In this document: one piece after another, positions 23,837-37,500 of the stretch | Position numbering within the stretch: position 1 is the stretch's first letter | How the letters are laid out: the number at the start of each line of letters is the position of its first letter | Assembly: GCF_025698545.1 (NCBI RefSeq) | Contig: NC_068576.1 | Location: 54,968,094-55,032,093 of the forward strand | DNA: 64,000 bases | Direction of reading: 5' to 3' | Source: Gossypium raimondii | Taxonomy: Eukaryota > Streptophyta > Magnoliopsida > Malvales > Malvaceae | Made by a program: the position numbers and the translations under genes | Notes under the pieces: generated by a model | What the model was told of the DNA's origin: nothing | The model's input: the letters and a program-made list of their open reading frames with translations, nothing else | Databases searched by the model: none

Positions 23837-26682
23837 CTATTCTTTTTTCTTGGAGCTCTGAAGTGAAAATCCCGGTTGATCATCATGACTTGTGTCCCTC
23901 GCTTCCACAGATGTAGGGAGGTCTCGAGTTTCACCTTCAGGCTCTTCCGAAGGAGAATCTTTTGCATGAGAACCATCTGTAGAAGCATTTTTTACCAGGC
24001 TTTTGTACATGGTGAGAGCTTGGGCAATCATGTTTGAAGGGTTTGCTGTAGAACTAGGAAGCAACATTGTTGTACCCTAACAAATGAACAAAAGACATGT
24101 TCAGTAGCATGATAGAATGAATAAACATTGATAACATTAATACTAGCAACAGGTGTATGCTATTTCTCCCTTTTACCTCCTTGGCAATGTTACTGAATGC
24201 TTGAACATACTGCTCCGCAATCCTCAAACTTGCTGCCTGTAAAAGAGGTTAATTTTCAGTTCCCACTTTATTCTTGATTCATATAACACTCGCATATCAG
24301 AAGTACCTTCCCTATATCAGCAAAATCTAGACAACTAATGAGCATCAAATCATTAAACAAGTGCAGAACCAGGAACTGAAGTCTCTTTGACTCTTGGGCA
24401 TATACTACTTGACATTTACAAGTATCATGGTCAGCCCAACATGTTTACCAATTCTATCACAGGAAATTCATGATAGAAATGTCAGCACCTATTACACACA
24501 CATGATGACAATGATGGAAGAATCTCACCTCAACTCCCCCATTTTCCTTCAAGGACTGCGACACCAAGGCAATTCCTTTGGCTGTAGCTTGGGCTCTAGC
24601 AAGGATGGCTTCAGCTTCACCTGATAAATGAGTTTGTAAAGAAGGAAATTTTATGGACATGAAGAGAATAATCAAAAGAGACAAGAACAATAATAAAATC
24701 ATTGCTTGATCAGTTTGTGTTGTCCCACCATATTTTACAATTACAAATCCGTATGCTAAAAAATCAAAATTAATCACCCACATCAAGTTCAATTACAATT
24801 CATATAAAGCCCCACCATTTTTTAAATTATGACTGTTTACTAGTTGATGATCACTAACCTTGTGCTCGGTTAACCTGATCCATTCTTGCTGCTTCAGATG
24901 CTAAGATCACAGAACTTTTCCTACCATCAGCAATATTTATGTCGGCCTGTCTTTCTCCTGTTAGAATTAACTTTTATGAATAAATCATGTTGTCTAAATT
25001 AACCATTAAAAGAAGATGGTATAGAGCCATTAGATACTATACTACCTTACCCTAAAAAGGAAAAGAACTATTACTGCATTACCTTCAGATTCAAGAACTT
25101 GAGCTCTCCTTTTACGCTCTGCTTCTGCTTGCATCTCCATAGCTGCCCTCACTCCCCGAGGTGGAGATATATCCCCTGGTTAGATAGGGAAGAGAAATAT
25201 ATATGATGTATTGTAAACATAAAACAATTCCAGAAAGAAAATATTGGCTAAACCATACTCACTTATCTCATAACGGAGACATTGAAGGCCCCAGTCTCTT
25301 GCAGCCACATTGATGGACTCCTGCAATAGTCATTTCATTTAAAAAAAATCATCCTTTTCTGTAAGAGAGAAAGGGAGGGGGAATTTGAGACTTTTATGGT
25401 GCAAAACAAGTATAAGACTAATAGGATATCATTCCAACTGTTTCCACACTTCCATAATCACTTGTCACTGGAAAATCATCAGAAAAGACATTTAGCAAAC
25501 TACCTAAAGAAATATATCCAATCAGGCATAAACTTATCAGGGCAGCCACATATAGATATTAATCATGAAAATCTTGTAGACATCAGAGGGAAAATCAATA
25601 TAACATGCATTAGCCTTCAATTGTCAACTTGAAAGAATTTGACAGGAACCATCAAAAGTATGAATTAGCCTTCCCATAGAATAAAATGTGTGGAAATATA
25701 CAATTTCGACAAATATGCCTCCTCCCAAACTGTTAACACAAAGTCAAGAGTCAAATTTATAAAGAGCCTCTGCCTATTTTCTACTTATCCAATTATTGAT
25801 ATAGAACCAGAATTGTATTATAAACCCAATTCATCATATGTCGGGTCGATTTTTCTAATAAGCTAGATTTCAAGAAGAAATGGTAAAAAAAAAGATAGAA
25901 TCAAAGAAAGAAAACGAACCACAATCTTTTCGTTGAGAGTATCTCTTTCTTCGAAGGTCTTGTCGAGGGTTATTTTACCAAGCTCGCTTCGCATGGTTGT
26001 TTGAGCAAGCTGAATGACGGCATAAATTGGGTTCTCAACACCATAAGAAGCAAGCTTGGGGTCAACAATCTGCAAAGGTTCCAAAGAAAATTATAGACCA
26101 GAAAGGTTATAAAAATTGAGCAAAAAGGGAAAAGAAGAGGAGTGGAATGGAAGAAAGACCTTAACATACAGAACGCCATCAATGAGAATGCTGACATTGT
26201 CTTTGGTAATAGCGGATTGGTCCGGGATAGGAATAGCCTCTTCCTTAAGGGAATGAACGTAGGCAATTCGATCCACGAATGGGATAAGGAAATGTATACC
26301 AGACGGCAGCGTTTTTAAGTATTTCCCGAACCTTTCTATCACGTAAGCTTTCTTCTCCGGTACTATACGGATTCCCCAATTTACTGGAGGTGCAGCCTCG
26401 TACCTAAAAAGGAATTGAATTGAAACAAAAAGTTGAAGCAAGAATTGAAATCATTTTTGGGTCTAAAGTAGAGTCAAATTATACAAATATTTAAAACTAC
26501 CTGATGCCAGGGTCGCGACCAGCGCGAAGATGACGCACGGTGGTGGCGAACGGTGGAGAAAAGAGGCGCAGAGTGGAAGAAGAATGCTGGCTGATAACGG
26601 CAGTTGAGAAGGAGGATTCCTGGAGATATCTAAGAGTCTTCACCGCTTTGTTCAGGGAATTCACTCTCCAAATCTTACCCAT
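23837..26682 (-). CDS. SLP: Mitochondrial stomatin-like protein (SPFH/Band 7)
   Basis: Nine exons: 26682-26501, 26403-26160, 26069-25920, 25320-25263, 25175-25083, 24957-24859, 24620-24529, 24236-24177 and 24076-23837, in total 1,218 nt and 405 residues. The N-terminus is rich in Arg, Ser and Leu without acids, a typical mitochondrial presequence. The SPFH core follows: [44 protein letters not shown], then [16 protein letters not shown] and [18 protein letters not shown]. Next is a charged helical segment rich in Glu-Ala-Glu and Arg. The tail is polar and ends in SSKKKE. The closest Arabidopsis relatives I recognise are SLP1/SLP2 (At4g27585, At5g54100), inner-membrane scaffold proteins linked to respiratory supercomplexes. 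The exon 2 donor reads GTCTTT, which is weaker than usual. The gene lies 4.4 kb from MutS2. Confidence 0.94.
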
Positions 26683-28307
26683 TTCAATCTTTGGATATTT
26701 ATTCCGTTTTTTTGGGAATCTATTGGTTTCTATTTCTATGAATTTTCTTCTTCTTCAAAATTCGTTCTTTTTCCCCAATCAAGAAAGACGTACCAATTCC
26801 CAAAAGGGTTTTAATTAATAAGCTCTAAAGCCATAGTAAAACCTTTGAAAATTGAATTGGAAAATCAAAATCATTTTCTGGGAGTCACTGTTTCCGGTGA
26901 ATACTGGGTGAACCGAGCTTTGTCCCATTTTCCTCTAAAGCCCAAACTACATTTTAAAGCCTTTTTTATTAAGCCTAAACCACAATTGCAATTCATAGAC
27001 TTGTTGATATAACCCCAATTCAGAAATTTCAAATCAATCCATCTGAATCCAAATTTTAGCCCACTCTATCTAGTCATCTAAATCTGTCCCTCTCAAATCC
27101 ACATACACAAAAATTAGATATAATTTAAACTAGTAACTTAAAATATTTAAAACCACGGTACGCTAATATGAAAAATTCAATCCTTAAATCTAAAATAACT
27201 CAAACTCATTCAAAGTACAACCTCCCTTACCTTAAAATCCATTACTAGTATCATACTATGACATGATGATTAACAGTGCCACGGTTTTGTGGATATAATT
27301 ATATTTGTCGAGAAAAAACTAATCAAAACAAAAAAAAATTTTAATATAGACTCGAGTAGCTTGTGAGCATTAGTGTCTTATTTACGCCTCTAATTAATTC
27401 TTCTTTATAAGTTAGGTCGCTACTTCAACTAATTCAGTCAATTCTTTTTATCCGATGAAATAAATCATTAGAATTTTTTAATATCTAACTAGCGAATTTG
27501 ATCGAGTTGACAACCTTGACTAATAAATGATCCATCACTGCAGTAAGAAATTGTAATACCAAACTCACGCGGGAATGTCCCAGGAAAAACTCAACAAAAT
27601 TAAGGCACAAGTGCTTTTCAGCTGCTGTCTCATCTCCTATTGAAATTGCGGAAAACAGGCTCCAATCCAACACCAGCTGTATCTACCTATCCGTCTGGTT
27701 TTTCCGAGAAAGTTCGGTTTGCAACTTTCCCAGTGGTCACCACTCTTTCATTATTTGCACTCCATTTTTCACCACATTATCCATCTATATATAATTTATA
27801 TATGTACTCATCAAAATTCGATTAATTACAATTCAATAGCCTGACAAGATAAACTTTTTGGTGGACCTTACAGGGCTTCACCGTAAAAGGGTATGTTGGT
27901 AGACATATATAGGAATCATTTATATATAGAAATCCGCCATTATTAAAGAGAGTTTCTTAGTCCAATATCCCAGAATAGTTAAAACAAACGAGGGTTTTTT
28001 GATCCATATTAAAAGTAAAGGGGCAATCCACTGTGTAAACAGTTTAATTACTTGTTTAGCTTAAATATGTCTATTATGAATATGCCAATGACTGACAATA
28101 TATATGCCAATGCCAATGGCATGGAGCATCTGTTAAAAAACACTTTTTCCTTTGTATTTTTCCATTTATTTCTTCTCTCTTAGAAAACCCCATTCTTGTT
28201 CACTCTTCTTTTTTGTTTGTTTCCATCGGGAATCAGAAAACAAAAACCAGTGGCACCGACAACCGGTTTTCCGATCCCTGTTCTTTCACCCCCTTTTTCC
28301 GACGGCC
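26683..28307. other. Divergent intergenic region (SLP and WAT1-related gene)
   Basis: This must contain the promoters of two divergent genes. Short open frames at 27485-27825 lack any domain. A short AT-rich run with TATATATAATTTATATATG lies near 27787. No repeat family or RNA gene could be identified. Confidence 0.45.
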
Positions 28308-31209
28308 ATGGGAGCAATGAAGAAATGGTTGAGTTGGTCTCAAATGGTAGCCAGCATGTTGTTGGTACAACTATTTGCAACAGGGCAACAGCTTCTTTCT
28401 AAAGTTATATTGAATCAAGGAACCTTCATCTTTTCATTCATGGCTTACCGACATTTAGTCGCCGCTCTCTGTGTCGCTCCTTTTGCTTTCTTCCTGGAAA
28501 GGTTTCCTCGTTTTCATACATGTTACTTTATGTTCCCTGTTATTGTTTGGTTGCACATTGTTTTAAGGTAGCTTTTGTCTGTGTTTTTTCGCCATGGTTG
28601 CAGAGTTGATTCAAAGAAGATGGCTTGGTCGACATGGGTATGGCTCTTCATCAATGCCTTGACAGGGTAAACCATCTGTGTTTTGGTTGTTAAGCATTCC
28701 GTACATAATAAAAACTCTTTTCTTATTTTACTTAATATTACAAAGCAAACATCAAAAGACTGAGGATGGTGTAATTTAAGATGATAAAGTTTGTTTATTA
28801 ATTATAGAGTTTTAAATAAACAAAAATTAGAGAATCTATACCGATTTGACCCCCGAGAAAAACCAATAATTTCATATATCACCATCAACTTTCGTATCTG
28901 GCTTTTTAAAAAAAAGCAGAAACGAGACATTCCTTTCTTTATTTTCCTTAGACAAACATAAATACTTATCTGAATCACACAGATAAATGACGTTATTATA
29001 AGTGAAAGAAAGACTCTTGTTTTGTGGATATAGACGTCTTTGATAATGTAAGCAAAGGACAATGGAATTTATTGCCTCTTTTAACTTTTAAAAGGTTTTA
29101 ATGAGGTGTCAGAGTGTGATTTAATGTGTTCATAATAAATATTCTACACTTGACTGGATTCTTTTAATGTTTTTTATTTTTATTTTTATTGGATTTCTTT
29201 AGGTATTTTAATTGATGTCAGACACGTAGCTGAATTTTAATCACCTGCCGAAAGATAAAAAGGAAAGCTAAAGATATGAAATACAACATAAACTTTGCAT
29301 AAATGTACTTTAAGAATTGAATTAAAGCAATAAAGAATACGAGCAATAGGAAAGATGTTCCCCCACTTTTTTTAGAACCAATCAATACGAATTCAAGTTC
29401 AACCAAACAACTTCTGCTTAATTCAACAACCAATTTGACTTCCCATGGTATCATTTCAAGCACACACAGCTACCACTGGAATCATTGACCATGCTTAATT
29501 ATTATTATGATTTAATTTTTCTAATTAATCACATGAACAGGATAACAATGGCGATGGGACTGTTTTATTATGGTCTTCGAGACACAACAGCAACATATTC
29601 CACCAACTTCCTCAACATAATTCCCATTGTCACCTTTGTTTTCTCCATCTTTTTAGGGTAATACATTAAGCGATCCAATTTTGGTTTCTAGTTGCAGGCG
29701 GGAAGGGTCTAATAATAAAGGAATATTGTGTTTTTTTTTTTTTTTGTAGAATGGAAAAGCTGGGATTAGGCAGCAAAGCAGGCAAAATCAAGACGGTGGG
29801 TGCAATTATATGTGTTGGAGGAGCGCTGACAACGAGTCTTTATAAGGGAAAAGCGTTCTATCTCACGCATGATCATCATCCCCATTACCACTCACCTGCT
29901 GTTGCTGCTGCCATGGCAGTCTCGAGTCCTCACTGGACTCGTGGTACTTTCATGCTCGTTGGTAGTTGCGTGTGCTATGCTACTTGGTACATATTGCAGG
30001 TATCAACTAAATGTTACAATGTCATCATCCCACTATATGTCCATTTTTCCCTCTCTTTTTTTATTTTTTTATTTCAAGGATGTTTCAATATGTTTCATTT
30101 TTAACTTTGAAACAGGTGAAGTTGCTGGAAGTATTTCCGTCGAGATATCGGGCAACGCTGATAACATGCATCATGGCGTCCGTACAATCAACAGCCATAG
30201 GCCTGTGTTTAGACAGGAGTAAGGCTGCTTGGAGAATAGAGTGGAACTTGCAGCTAGTTACTATAGTTTACTCGGTAATGTTACTAACCCATTTCTCTTT
30301 CCTATTTTTCGATTGAATTGGTCTGAGTCAGGTGAATTTAGATTGGGTTTATTATTTAAGTCAATTTTAGTTGAAAAAAATTAATTAAATTACTTTTAAT
30401 TTGGATATTTTTATTTTAAATTAATTTTGAGTTCGGGTTAAAAAATTAGGGTTATTGACTTTAAATTTTTATAATAAAATCAAATTTTAGTTCAAATAGA
30501 TTAGATTGAATTTAAGGATTTTGAATTGATATATCTAAATGACAGGTTTTTAAGTTTAAAAACTTAATGCTCATCTTTGACTGGTGGAAAACGCGAGCCG
30601 AGCACAACAAAATTTAAGAAAAATAAAATAGTTATGACATGACAAAAGTTGCAAGTAATATCCACGTACTAGAATTAGTCATATATATATATATGATACT
30701 TAAAATAGATAAGATTTTGGTTGTGCAGGGAGCACTAAGTACTGCAGCAACATTCTGCTTACTTACATGGTCGATTGCTAAGCAAGGCCCTACTTATGCC
30801 CCAATGTTCAACCCGCTGTCCTTAATATTCGTTGCCATATCAGAAGCTTTATTGCTCGGTGAACAGATGAGACTCGGAATGTATGTTCTCTTAATTCCTG
30901 GTACAAATTCAAAGCGATGCTTAAAATCTATAATTCTCTTACTCACATTTACTGCAATGGTTTCATGTTTTCAGTGTGCTAGGCACGGTTATGATAATAG
31001 TTGGATTGTACTCATTTTTGTGGGGAAGAAGGAAGGAAACGAAACCGTTAGGTCAAGCAAGTGCAGGTGATGAAACATTGACGGCGAAAGCGGATCTGGA
31101 ATCGGGAGAGATGCAGTTGAAGAGCTTTGTAAGACCATCACCTGTTAAAAGCGTTTATGCTAAGGAAGGAGGAGCTCTAAAAGATAGTGTAATATCTTGG
31201 AATCAATAG
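28308..31209 (+). CDS. WAT1-related protein (MtN21/EamA-type transporter)
   Basis: Seven exons: 28308-28501, 28604-28666, 29541-29657, 29750-29999, 30116-30274, 30729-30880 and 30975-31209, in total 1,170 nt and 389 residues, the usual size for the family. The first helix region carries WSQMVASMLLVQLFATGQQL and then FSFMAYRHLVAALCVAPFAF. Exon 3 has YYGLRDTTATYSTNFLNIIP, a strong family signature. The second EamA half has AAWRIEWNLQLVTIVYS, then TFCLLTWSIAKQGPTYAPMF and NPLSLIFVAISEALLLGE, and ends in VLGTVMIIVGLYSFLWGRR. About ten membrane helices are expected, with a polar cytosolic tail of about 55 residues. Family members (WAT1, UMAMIT) export amino acids or auxin from vacuole or plasma membrane; the substrate cannot be told here. 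A His-rich insert (DHHPHYHSP) lies in the central loop. Confidence 0.94.
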
Positions 31210-32489
31210 GAACCCCATTTTTTTTGTGAAGGTCATGTTAATACTCAGAAATGTTAACTTACCTTAGTTCCAAGGAAACTAGCTAGGCTGTTGATTTCAC
31301 AAATATTTGGATGAATAATTTAAAAGGGTTCTCTTTCAAATCAAGTAATGCAAAGTTCATGCATTTTACAGTACTGCTGAAGTGTTAATTCGCGATTACG
31401 ATGACGAGCGACAGGTTTGGCATGACTTTTCCTTGTCGGCCTTGGGTCCATAATAGAGCAGGAGAAAGCCCAACTGTTATAGGGCAAGAAAGAAGGATCC
31501 ACAACATGTCACGGGGAAAAACATTAATTTTATACATGGTCGTCTATAATTCATTATGAAAAGTTTTAAAAATAAATTAATTGATGCCATTGAAAGGTAA
31601 GTACCGAGCTATTAAAATTCTTACTATCTAGTTTTGTCTTAACAACTCACTTTAAGATAAATCTTTAAAATATTATTCATTAGGAGTTAACTTATCTCCC
31701 AATGGTGGAGATATTATATTTGAGATGTTTGTGCTCGATTTTATCCTCAAGTTTTATTTATATCACTTTTACCCACTAATGTCAGATAAGGGCATGGGTT
31801 CAAGCCCCACAAAGAGCAATTGCTCTCATTTTCTTAGTGGGCAAGACACTCCCACTTCGTGAACCTATTAAGGGTTCTCCGTGGAATCGAAAGATAAAAC
31901 TTGCAGATAAAACTGAGTACAAACATCTTGAGCACAATATTTTCACTGTTGAGGGATTTATCGACTCTCGACGAACGATAATTCAAAGACTTCTTCCAAT
32001 ACTAGTTTGACCTCCCCTCAACAAGTCTTACATTGTGTATTTACATGTGTAGGATTTTCGTTTATATTTTATTCTGGTTTAAGTTTAATCTTATATTGAC
32101 CTTGTTCAAATTTATTCTGGTCGTAGTAATATGAATATACTAATTATAATTATTATTTTATTTGTTTATTATACCGGATAAATTTAATTATAGGAATAAA
32201 TTCAATTGATTTACTTTCGTTTAGTTTATAAAATTCTATAATGTAAATGTATCAAATATATATATGCAGATGAATTATTGTTATTATAATAATTTAAAAT
32301 TATAGATTAAACATATGTAAATATATAATATTTTTCATTTGAAGGATTAAAAAGCTACGGATTTAAGAAATAAGTTGTTGCAGATGAGTTTTAATTACTG
32401 ATGTAACAAAAAATAAAAAGGATTTTAGGATAAAGAAATTTAAGTCAAGGCATTTGAAAGCTATCAAAATTATACCAAGGATTATGTCA
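31210..32489. other. Start of a 9-kb gene-poor region; possible SINE-like segment
   Basis: The 3' UTR of the WAT1-related gene lies first. Between about 31690 and 31890 a tRNA-like B-box motif, GGGTTCAAGCCCC (31797-31809), sits downstream of CTTATCTCCCAATGGTGGAG. This fits a tRNA-derived SINE fragment, but I find no clear A box or 3' tail, so it stays tentative. The rest is AT-rich without a gene. Confidence 0.3.
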
Positions 32490-32880
32490 GAGCTGATAAA
32501 AAGCTATGGTGCACGAAAGATAGAGAGGGGTTATGCAGTTGGAGGCTCTATCTGAGATGAGAACGGTATTTGGCAATCTGCTTTTGCATGGAATATAGAG
32601 ATTTGTAGTACTATTGAAGTTAAATTGTGGTGTACCTATAATGGATTGATGCTATTAAGGAAGATGAAGGCGAGAGCGATCCTAAAAATGGATAATTTAG
32701 CAACTTTAGATCTTATCTGTATGAAGGGCGAGATGGATTATGATAATATTGTGCTACGGAGCATAAAAGATTAATTGTTTGTGATTTGGAAATTGAGCTC
32801 AAGCATGTGTCTCGTGAAGGGATTGAATGACAATTATGGCTTTCAACTTGGAGCCAAGTATTTGTGTTTTCTCACAACCA
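32490..32880 (+). mobile_element. Second LINE-type RNase H domain remnant
   Basis: The frames read G-G-S-I, stop, then DENGIWQSAFAWNIEICSTI, EVKLWCTYNGLMLL and ILKMDNLATLDLI. This matches the order of the plant RVT_3 RNase H-like domain (a GG-I-RD-NG motif, then an EA-L-W--GL-LA helix, then a D-LEVDS-like strand). An in-frame stop follows GGSI and another lies near 32773. No flanking reverse transcriptase was seen. Confidence 0.55.
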
Positions 32881-32939
32881 CCGGATACAATTCATCGGAT
32901 TTTACATAAAATTTAAATGATATTGTAATACATAAAATG

Positions 32940-33310
32940 ATGACAATTTAGTTCTTATTGTTTTATCTATATTTAAGAATTCTTTTTATCAAAATTGTAT
33001 AAAAATTAATTTTTATCTGTGACAGATAAAACCATATCAAACATTATAAGTTTTATATCAAAATTTACCAAAATCATATCAGTTTTTTTTACCAAAATTA
33101 TATAAAAGGTTACCAATATTAATTATATAAGAAAACTAAAATTTCACCAATACTATTAAAAAATTCACCAATACTTACCATAATGCTACCAAAGGTAACA
33201 AAAATATGTATAAAATTCACCAAAATTAATTTCTTTTTCCAATGATTAACAAAATATATTAAATTTTATATAAAAAACTTACTAAAATTACATCAAAATT
33301 TATCAAAAAT
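32940..33310. repeat. Degenerate ACCAAAATT-type low-complexity array
   Basis: Loose repetition of (T)TACCAAAAT, CACCAAAATTA and CACCAATACTT occurs about fifteen times in 370 bp with variable spacers. The phrasing is irregular, so this is a degraded simple array, not a satellite with fixed period. Confidence 0.5.
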
Positions 33311-34068
33311 GATTCATATTTATTTGTGTTAGGGAGTGGGGTGGCATCCACATTCGTTTTGTCCTTTGTCCTTTGTCCTTCTATACATGCATGCATATAT
33401 GTATATAGTCCTTTTGATGGAGATAATTAGCAGATCACATGAGTCGGCACTAGACGTTAATGAAACTTTAATAATGCGAAATAATTAACCATGTGCCTCT
33501 CTTTTTAGTTTGTTAGCTCTTTGCCTTTCTCCCTGTAGGGATGACAATCGTGTACAACGGATTGTTTTTTCTGTCTCAATTCGATGTGATTTTTATATAT
33601 TTTCATTTTAATGTTGTTTCGATTTTATTTAGAATTTTAATATTCAGAATGGATTTTGGAAAAAAAAATACAATACTAATTAAATTGTTATAAAATTAAA
33701 TAAAATGTATTAAAATATATAAATTAGTTATATTTAAAAAAAAAAACATTAAGTGATTGATACAAAGTTGATACAAAGTACAACAAAGGAGAAGAGTAAA
33801 GAGGAGGTAGGAAAGAGTTAGTGGTGGTTCTATGAGAGCCGATTCACCTAAAAATGCAGAAAGCCATAAAGAAACAAGAGGACAAGTTAACTAAGGGAGA
33901 GAAACGATTTGCTTAGAATAACTTTAGGGTTGAAAAAGTCAATCTCTTATTCATCGTTGAAAAGGTATTTATAAGAGAGATGTTATCTTGTCCACTAGTG
34001 TGACGTGATAAGTTGTTATAAAGAAAGTTGTCATCATGCAAAGTGGGAAGGACATGCACCATGGGATT

Positions 34069-34314
34069 AGGGGCGAAATTAGGGGACTAGTAGTGCCCCG
34101 TCCCCCTAAAATGGAAAAATTTTCATTTAGATCTTTTAAAATTTTAAATTAGTAAATGTAAAATTACACTTTCGCCTCTCCTAAAAATATAAATTTTTGA
34201 TTTAGTCCTTTAAAAATTATAAATGTATAGGCTATTAAAATGGTGAAATTACATTTTTGCTAAAAAATACAATTTAATTTCGCCCCTCTAAAAAAAATTT
34301 CTGCTTTCACCCCT
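34069..34314 (-). repeat. Short dispersed element with near-inverted ends
   Basis: The left end AGGGGCGAAATTAG and the right end, read in reverse, AGGGGTGAAAGCAG, form imperfect inverted termini. The interior is non-coding. The same family occurs at 7337-7535 in the opposite orientation. No clean target duplication was seen, so the class is unknown. Confidence 0.6.
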
Positions 34315-34515
34315 GCATGAGACCCATTCCATTATGCACTCAATTAATACGAGGTTGTGACGTCTAAATAAACCCTTTATTGCATTGAGAACGTGTTCAC
34401 ACTTAAAGCGGGTGCTCATCTCATTATCTAGGGGTGGGTGGGCTAGTCAGGAGTGCTTATCTAGAAAATGGCCTCGAAAACAAAAGGGTGTCACTCTTCT
34501 GATCAGGACGGGTGG

Positions 34516-34593
34516 TCAGCTAGGACATTGCCTCAGGTGTAATAAAAAAGGAGATCAACCAGGACATTGTCTCAGGTGTAGTCAAAGAAGAAA
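34516..34593 (+). repeat. Two 39-bp tandem units
   Basis: The phrase AGGACATTG-CTCAGGTGTA occurs twice, 39 bp apart, producing a repeated GHCLRC in the forward frame. It is part of an unassigned repeat and not a gene. Confidence 0.65.
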
Positions 34594-37500
34594 TCAACAC
34601 TTTCTATCTTACTGACAACTATCCAGGTAACAAAGAGATATAACACGGGTAATTTAATTTTCTTTTTGCGAGGCAATATGAATTTGATCAAAATTTAATT
34701 TTAAAATTCTTAATAAAAACCCACCGTCACCAAAACTGAACTTTCAAACAAAAAAATTCAATCCTATTAAATCAAGACCTCTCAAATTTAAATTATTTTA
34801 GTACTGTAATACACATAATTGTATTTAATTTAAAATTAATCCCACCATTAGCTGATCCATCTGTTCCTTTCTTCAGAAAAGAAAATCATATTGTGCAGGA
34901 ACAGGAAAATTGATAGACAGATTTGAACTTTTGATATCACCGATAGGAGCAAGACATGTGTTAAGATTATTTATTTTTTATATATTATTATGATTACTTA
35001 AAGAATATTGTTTCTAAGATAATCATAAATTAAAAAATATTGATAATATATAAGAATTAAGTACTAAGATAATGTGCAATTATGAAGATATAGTGTGATT
35101 AGAATTTAGCAAGTGATGGGTGGTTGAGAAGGCTTTGCTTTATAATCAATCATGCATCCAGATTCTACTAACAAACACCCCCCCCCCTAATCACCATACT
35201 TTATCCCTTTAATGTCCACATTATTCTCAACTACTAATTTTTTTGGTTTTATGATGAAAAGAAAAAGTAATTGAGATGGGGTCAATCTCAAAATGAAATT
35301 GATGAGGTTTAGTAGGTCATATTCTTTATGTTTTTACACGTGTCATATAATGGTGAACTTTTTACCTTTTACAATGAGTAAGCCTCTAAATTGATTGTGT
35401 GCAACAACCCTTGCACTACACTGTAACGGCAAATTTGTATGGGGTGATCTTCGCTGGATATAAAAGCTCATAAGAGTTGCAGGAACCAAGTCCCTTTCCC
35501 TTCCAAGCACCAACCTCAAAATTCATAAAAAAAAAAACACCCAACCACCAACCTTCAATCAACCCCCGAGGCCCAAGGTGAACCACAGTCCAAACCACCA
35601 CTTTATCAGTAAAAATAATTAACCCACTAAAGTTATTAATTTAGTAGACCCCGTAAGAGATTGAAGTTGATGTGGTTAAATCAGAAACACATTTGTCGAA
35701 CATTGCATGAATTAAAAGAAAAGTTGTTTGGTGGGATTGGTTTCGGCTTGGAAAGCTAAAAGAGTGGTGTTGGGTATTGAATATGATGACTCTCAAAATT
35801 CTCGAATTTCAGTGGCCTTTGGCTGTCCCAATATTGCTGAGTCATTCCCGCGTGTAAGTTGGGTATTCCCTTTCTACATTCATGAAAAATGACTCCATCC
35901 TTTCGGTCCAAAGTTGCTTTTTTCAGTACGATATTTGGAAGGCCAAACCAATATAGGCTGGGTCGGCTTTTTTCTTAAAGGATCTTCCCTTTTTTTACTT
36001 GTGGTTTGGTTGATGAATTTTATGGACGGAGAAATATAACAGATCACCCTTTTGTTGGTAGAGATGGAAATGGAACAGTTGGTAGACTTTGTTTCACTAT
36101 TTGGCTTAATTGTTAAATGGGATGTATAATCTTAAAATTTATTATTATTATTTTTTCCGTTTCGTTTCAATCTAATTTTTATTATTTATTTTTAATATTT
36201 TTAAAGTCACGTAAATATTTAAATATAATTCTTTAAAAAAATATTTAAATATAAAATATATGATCTTTTTAATAATATATTATTACATATTTTCCCTTTT
36301 AATAGTTATATATAAGGATAAAATAATAATTTTATATAATAGAACAGAATGAGGCAAGCAATTACTAAAATCACTTCATACACATTGTCTAAAAAGAAAA
36401 ATCCACCCACCCATCCCACGTCCACTTTTCAAAGAAAAATCCACTCTACATGGAGCATATCGATTCAAAATCTATGGAGCGATTCGAGTTTTGCCATCCC
36501 TATTTGTTGGTAAAGAATACTTGATATTTTATAGAAGGTTTCTATGATGTATCACCAATTCATGTGTAGAGTTAATGAAAAATAGTGAAATTTTATACCT
36601 AAACTTCAAATTCAAGAGTTATTAATATGTATTTATGATAGTTAGGATTAATATTCAATTATGTTTATATAAAATTATTAGTATTTATTTTTAAGTCTTC
36701 CATAATTTTTTTGTTTTATTTAATGATGGGGTGTTATGATATTATTCACCGATAATGCATGAGACTCATGCGTCAACAATGCATCAAATATTATTCCTTT
36801 TTGTATTTTATACTTTTTTGCATATTAAAATTTGACAAGTTTTAGTTTTATATTTTTGGAATCTTAGCTCTTGGCCTCGTCACACTTCGTGGGTTTGAAC
36901 CAGAAAAGTAATCCTATTTGTAATGTATGAGTTAGTGAGTTAAATGTAAATGTATCAAAAAAAAATCTATACTCTTTCATGCGTTTTTTCATGTCATCAT
37001 ATAAATGTTTTTAAAAATAAGACACTTCAAAATAAAGAAATTAAAATGGTTAAATTAATTTTATAATAGAGATTAATCCTAAAATATATATATGCTACCG
37101 GGGATTGACTTAGAATTTAACCAAAAATAATATGCTTGATTCATTGTTTTGAATTTAAATTAATTGAATTATCATAATCTAGTGATTAGGGTTTAGTACC
37201 CTTGTGATCTATTAAAAGTCAGATCAAACTGTTATCTTGGAGCTTTTCGAAAACCTAAGAAAGAAGTAAAGGAAAAAAAGGTTATGAAAATAGTAAAAAG
37301 AATGGAAAAAGAAGCTTTGTGATTTGAATCGAAGGTGATTATCCCATGTGATATATCAACTTTACTTTTGTGATCTCTACACGCAATCAATTGGATACAT
37401 TTTTGGGATCCCAAAATAGCCCATGCTTAATAGGTCTATGGTTTGGATTTTGAAAAGGGGTACCAACATGAAGCATGCATATATAATCCAAATAAGACAA

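Noticed and set aside
24394-24624. 76-codon plus-strand frame
   Set aside because: It overlaps exon 7 of the stomatin-like gene in antisense and has no domain.
31690-31890. tRNA-like B-box suggesting a tRNA gene
   Set aside because: No cloverleaf can be drawn around GGGTTCAAGCCCC and no A box is evident, so it is at most a SINE fragment.
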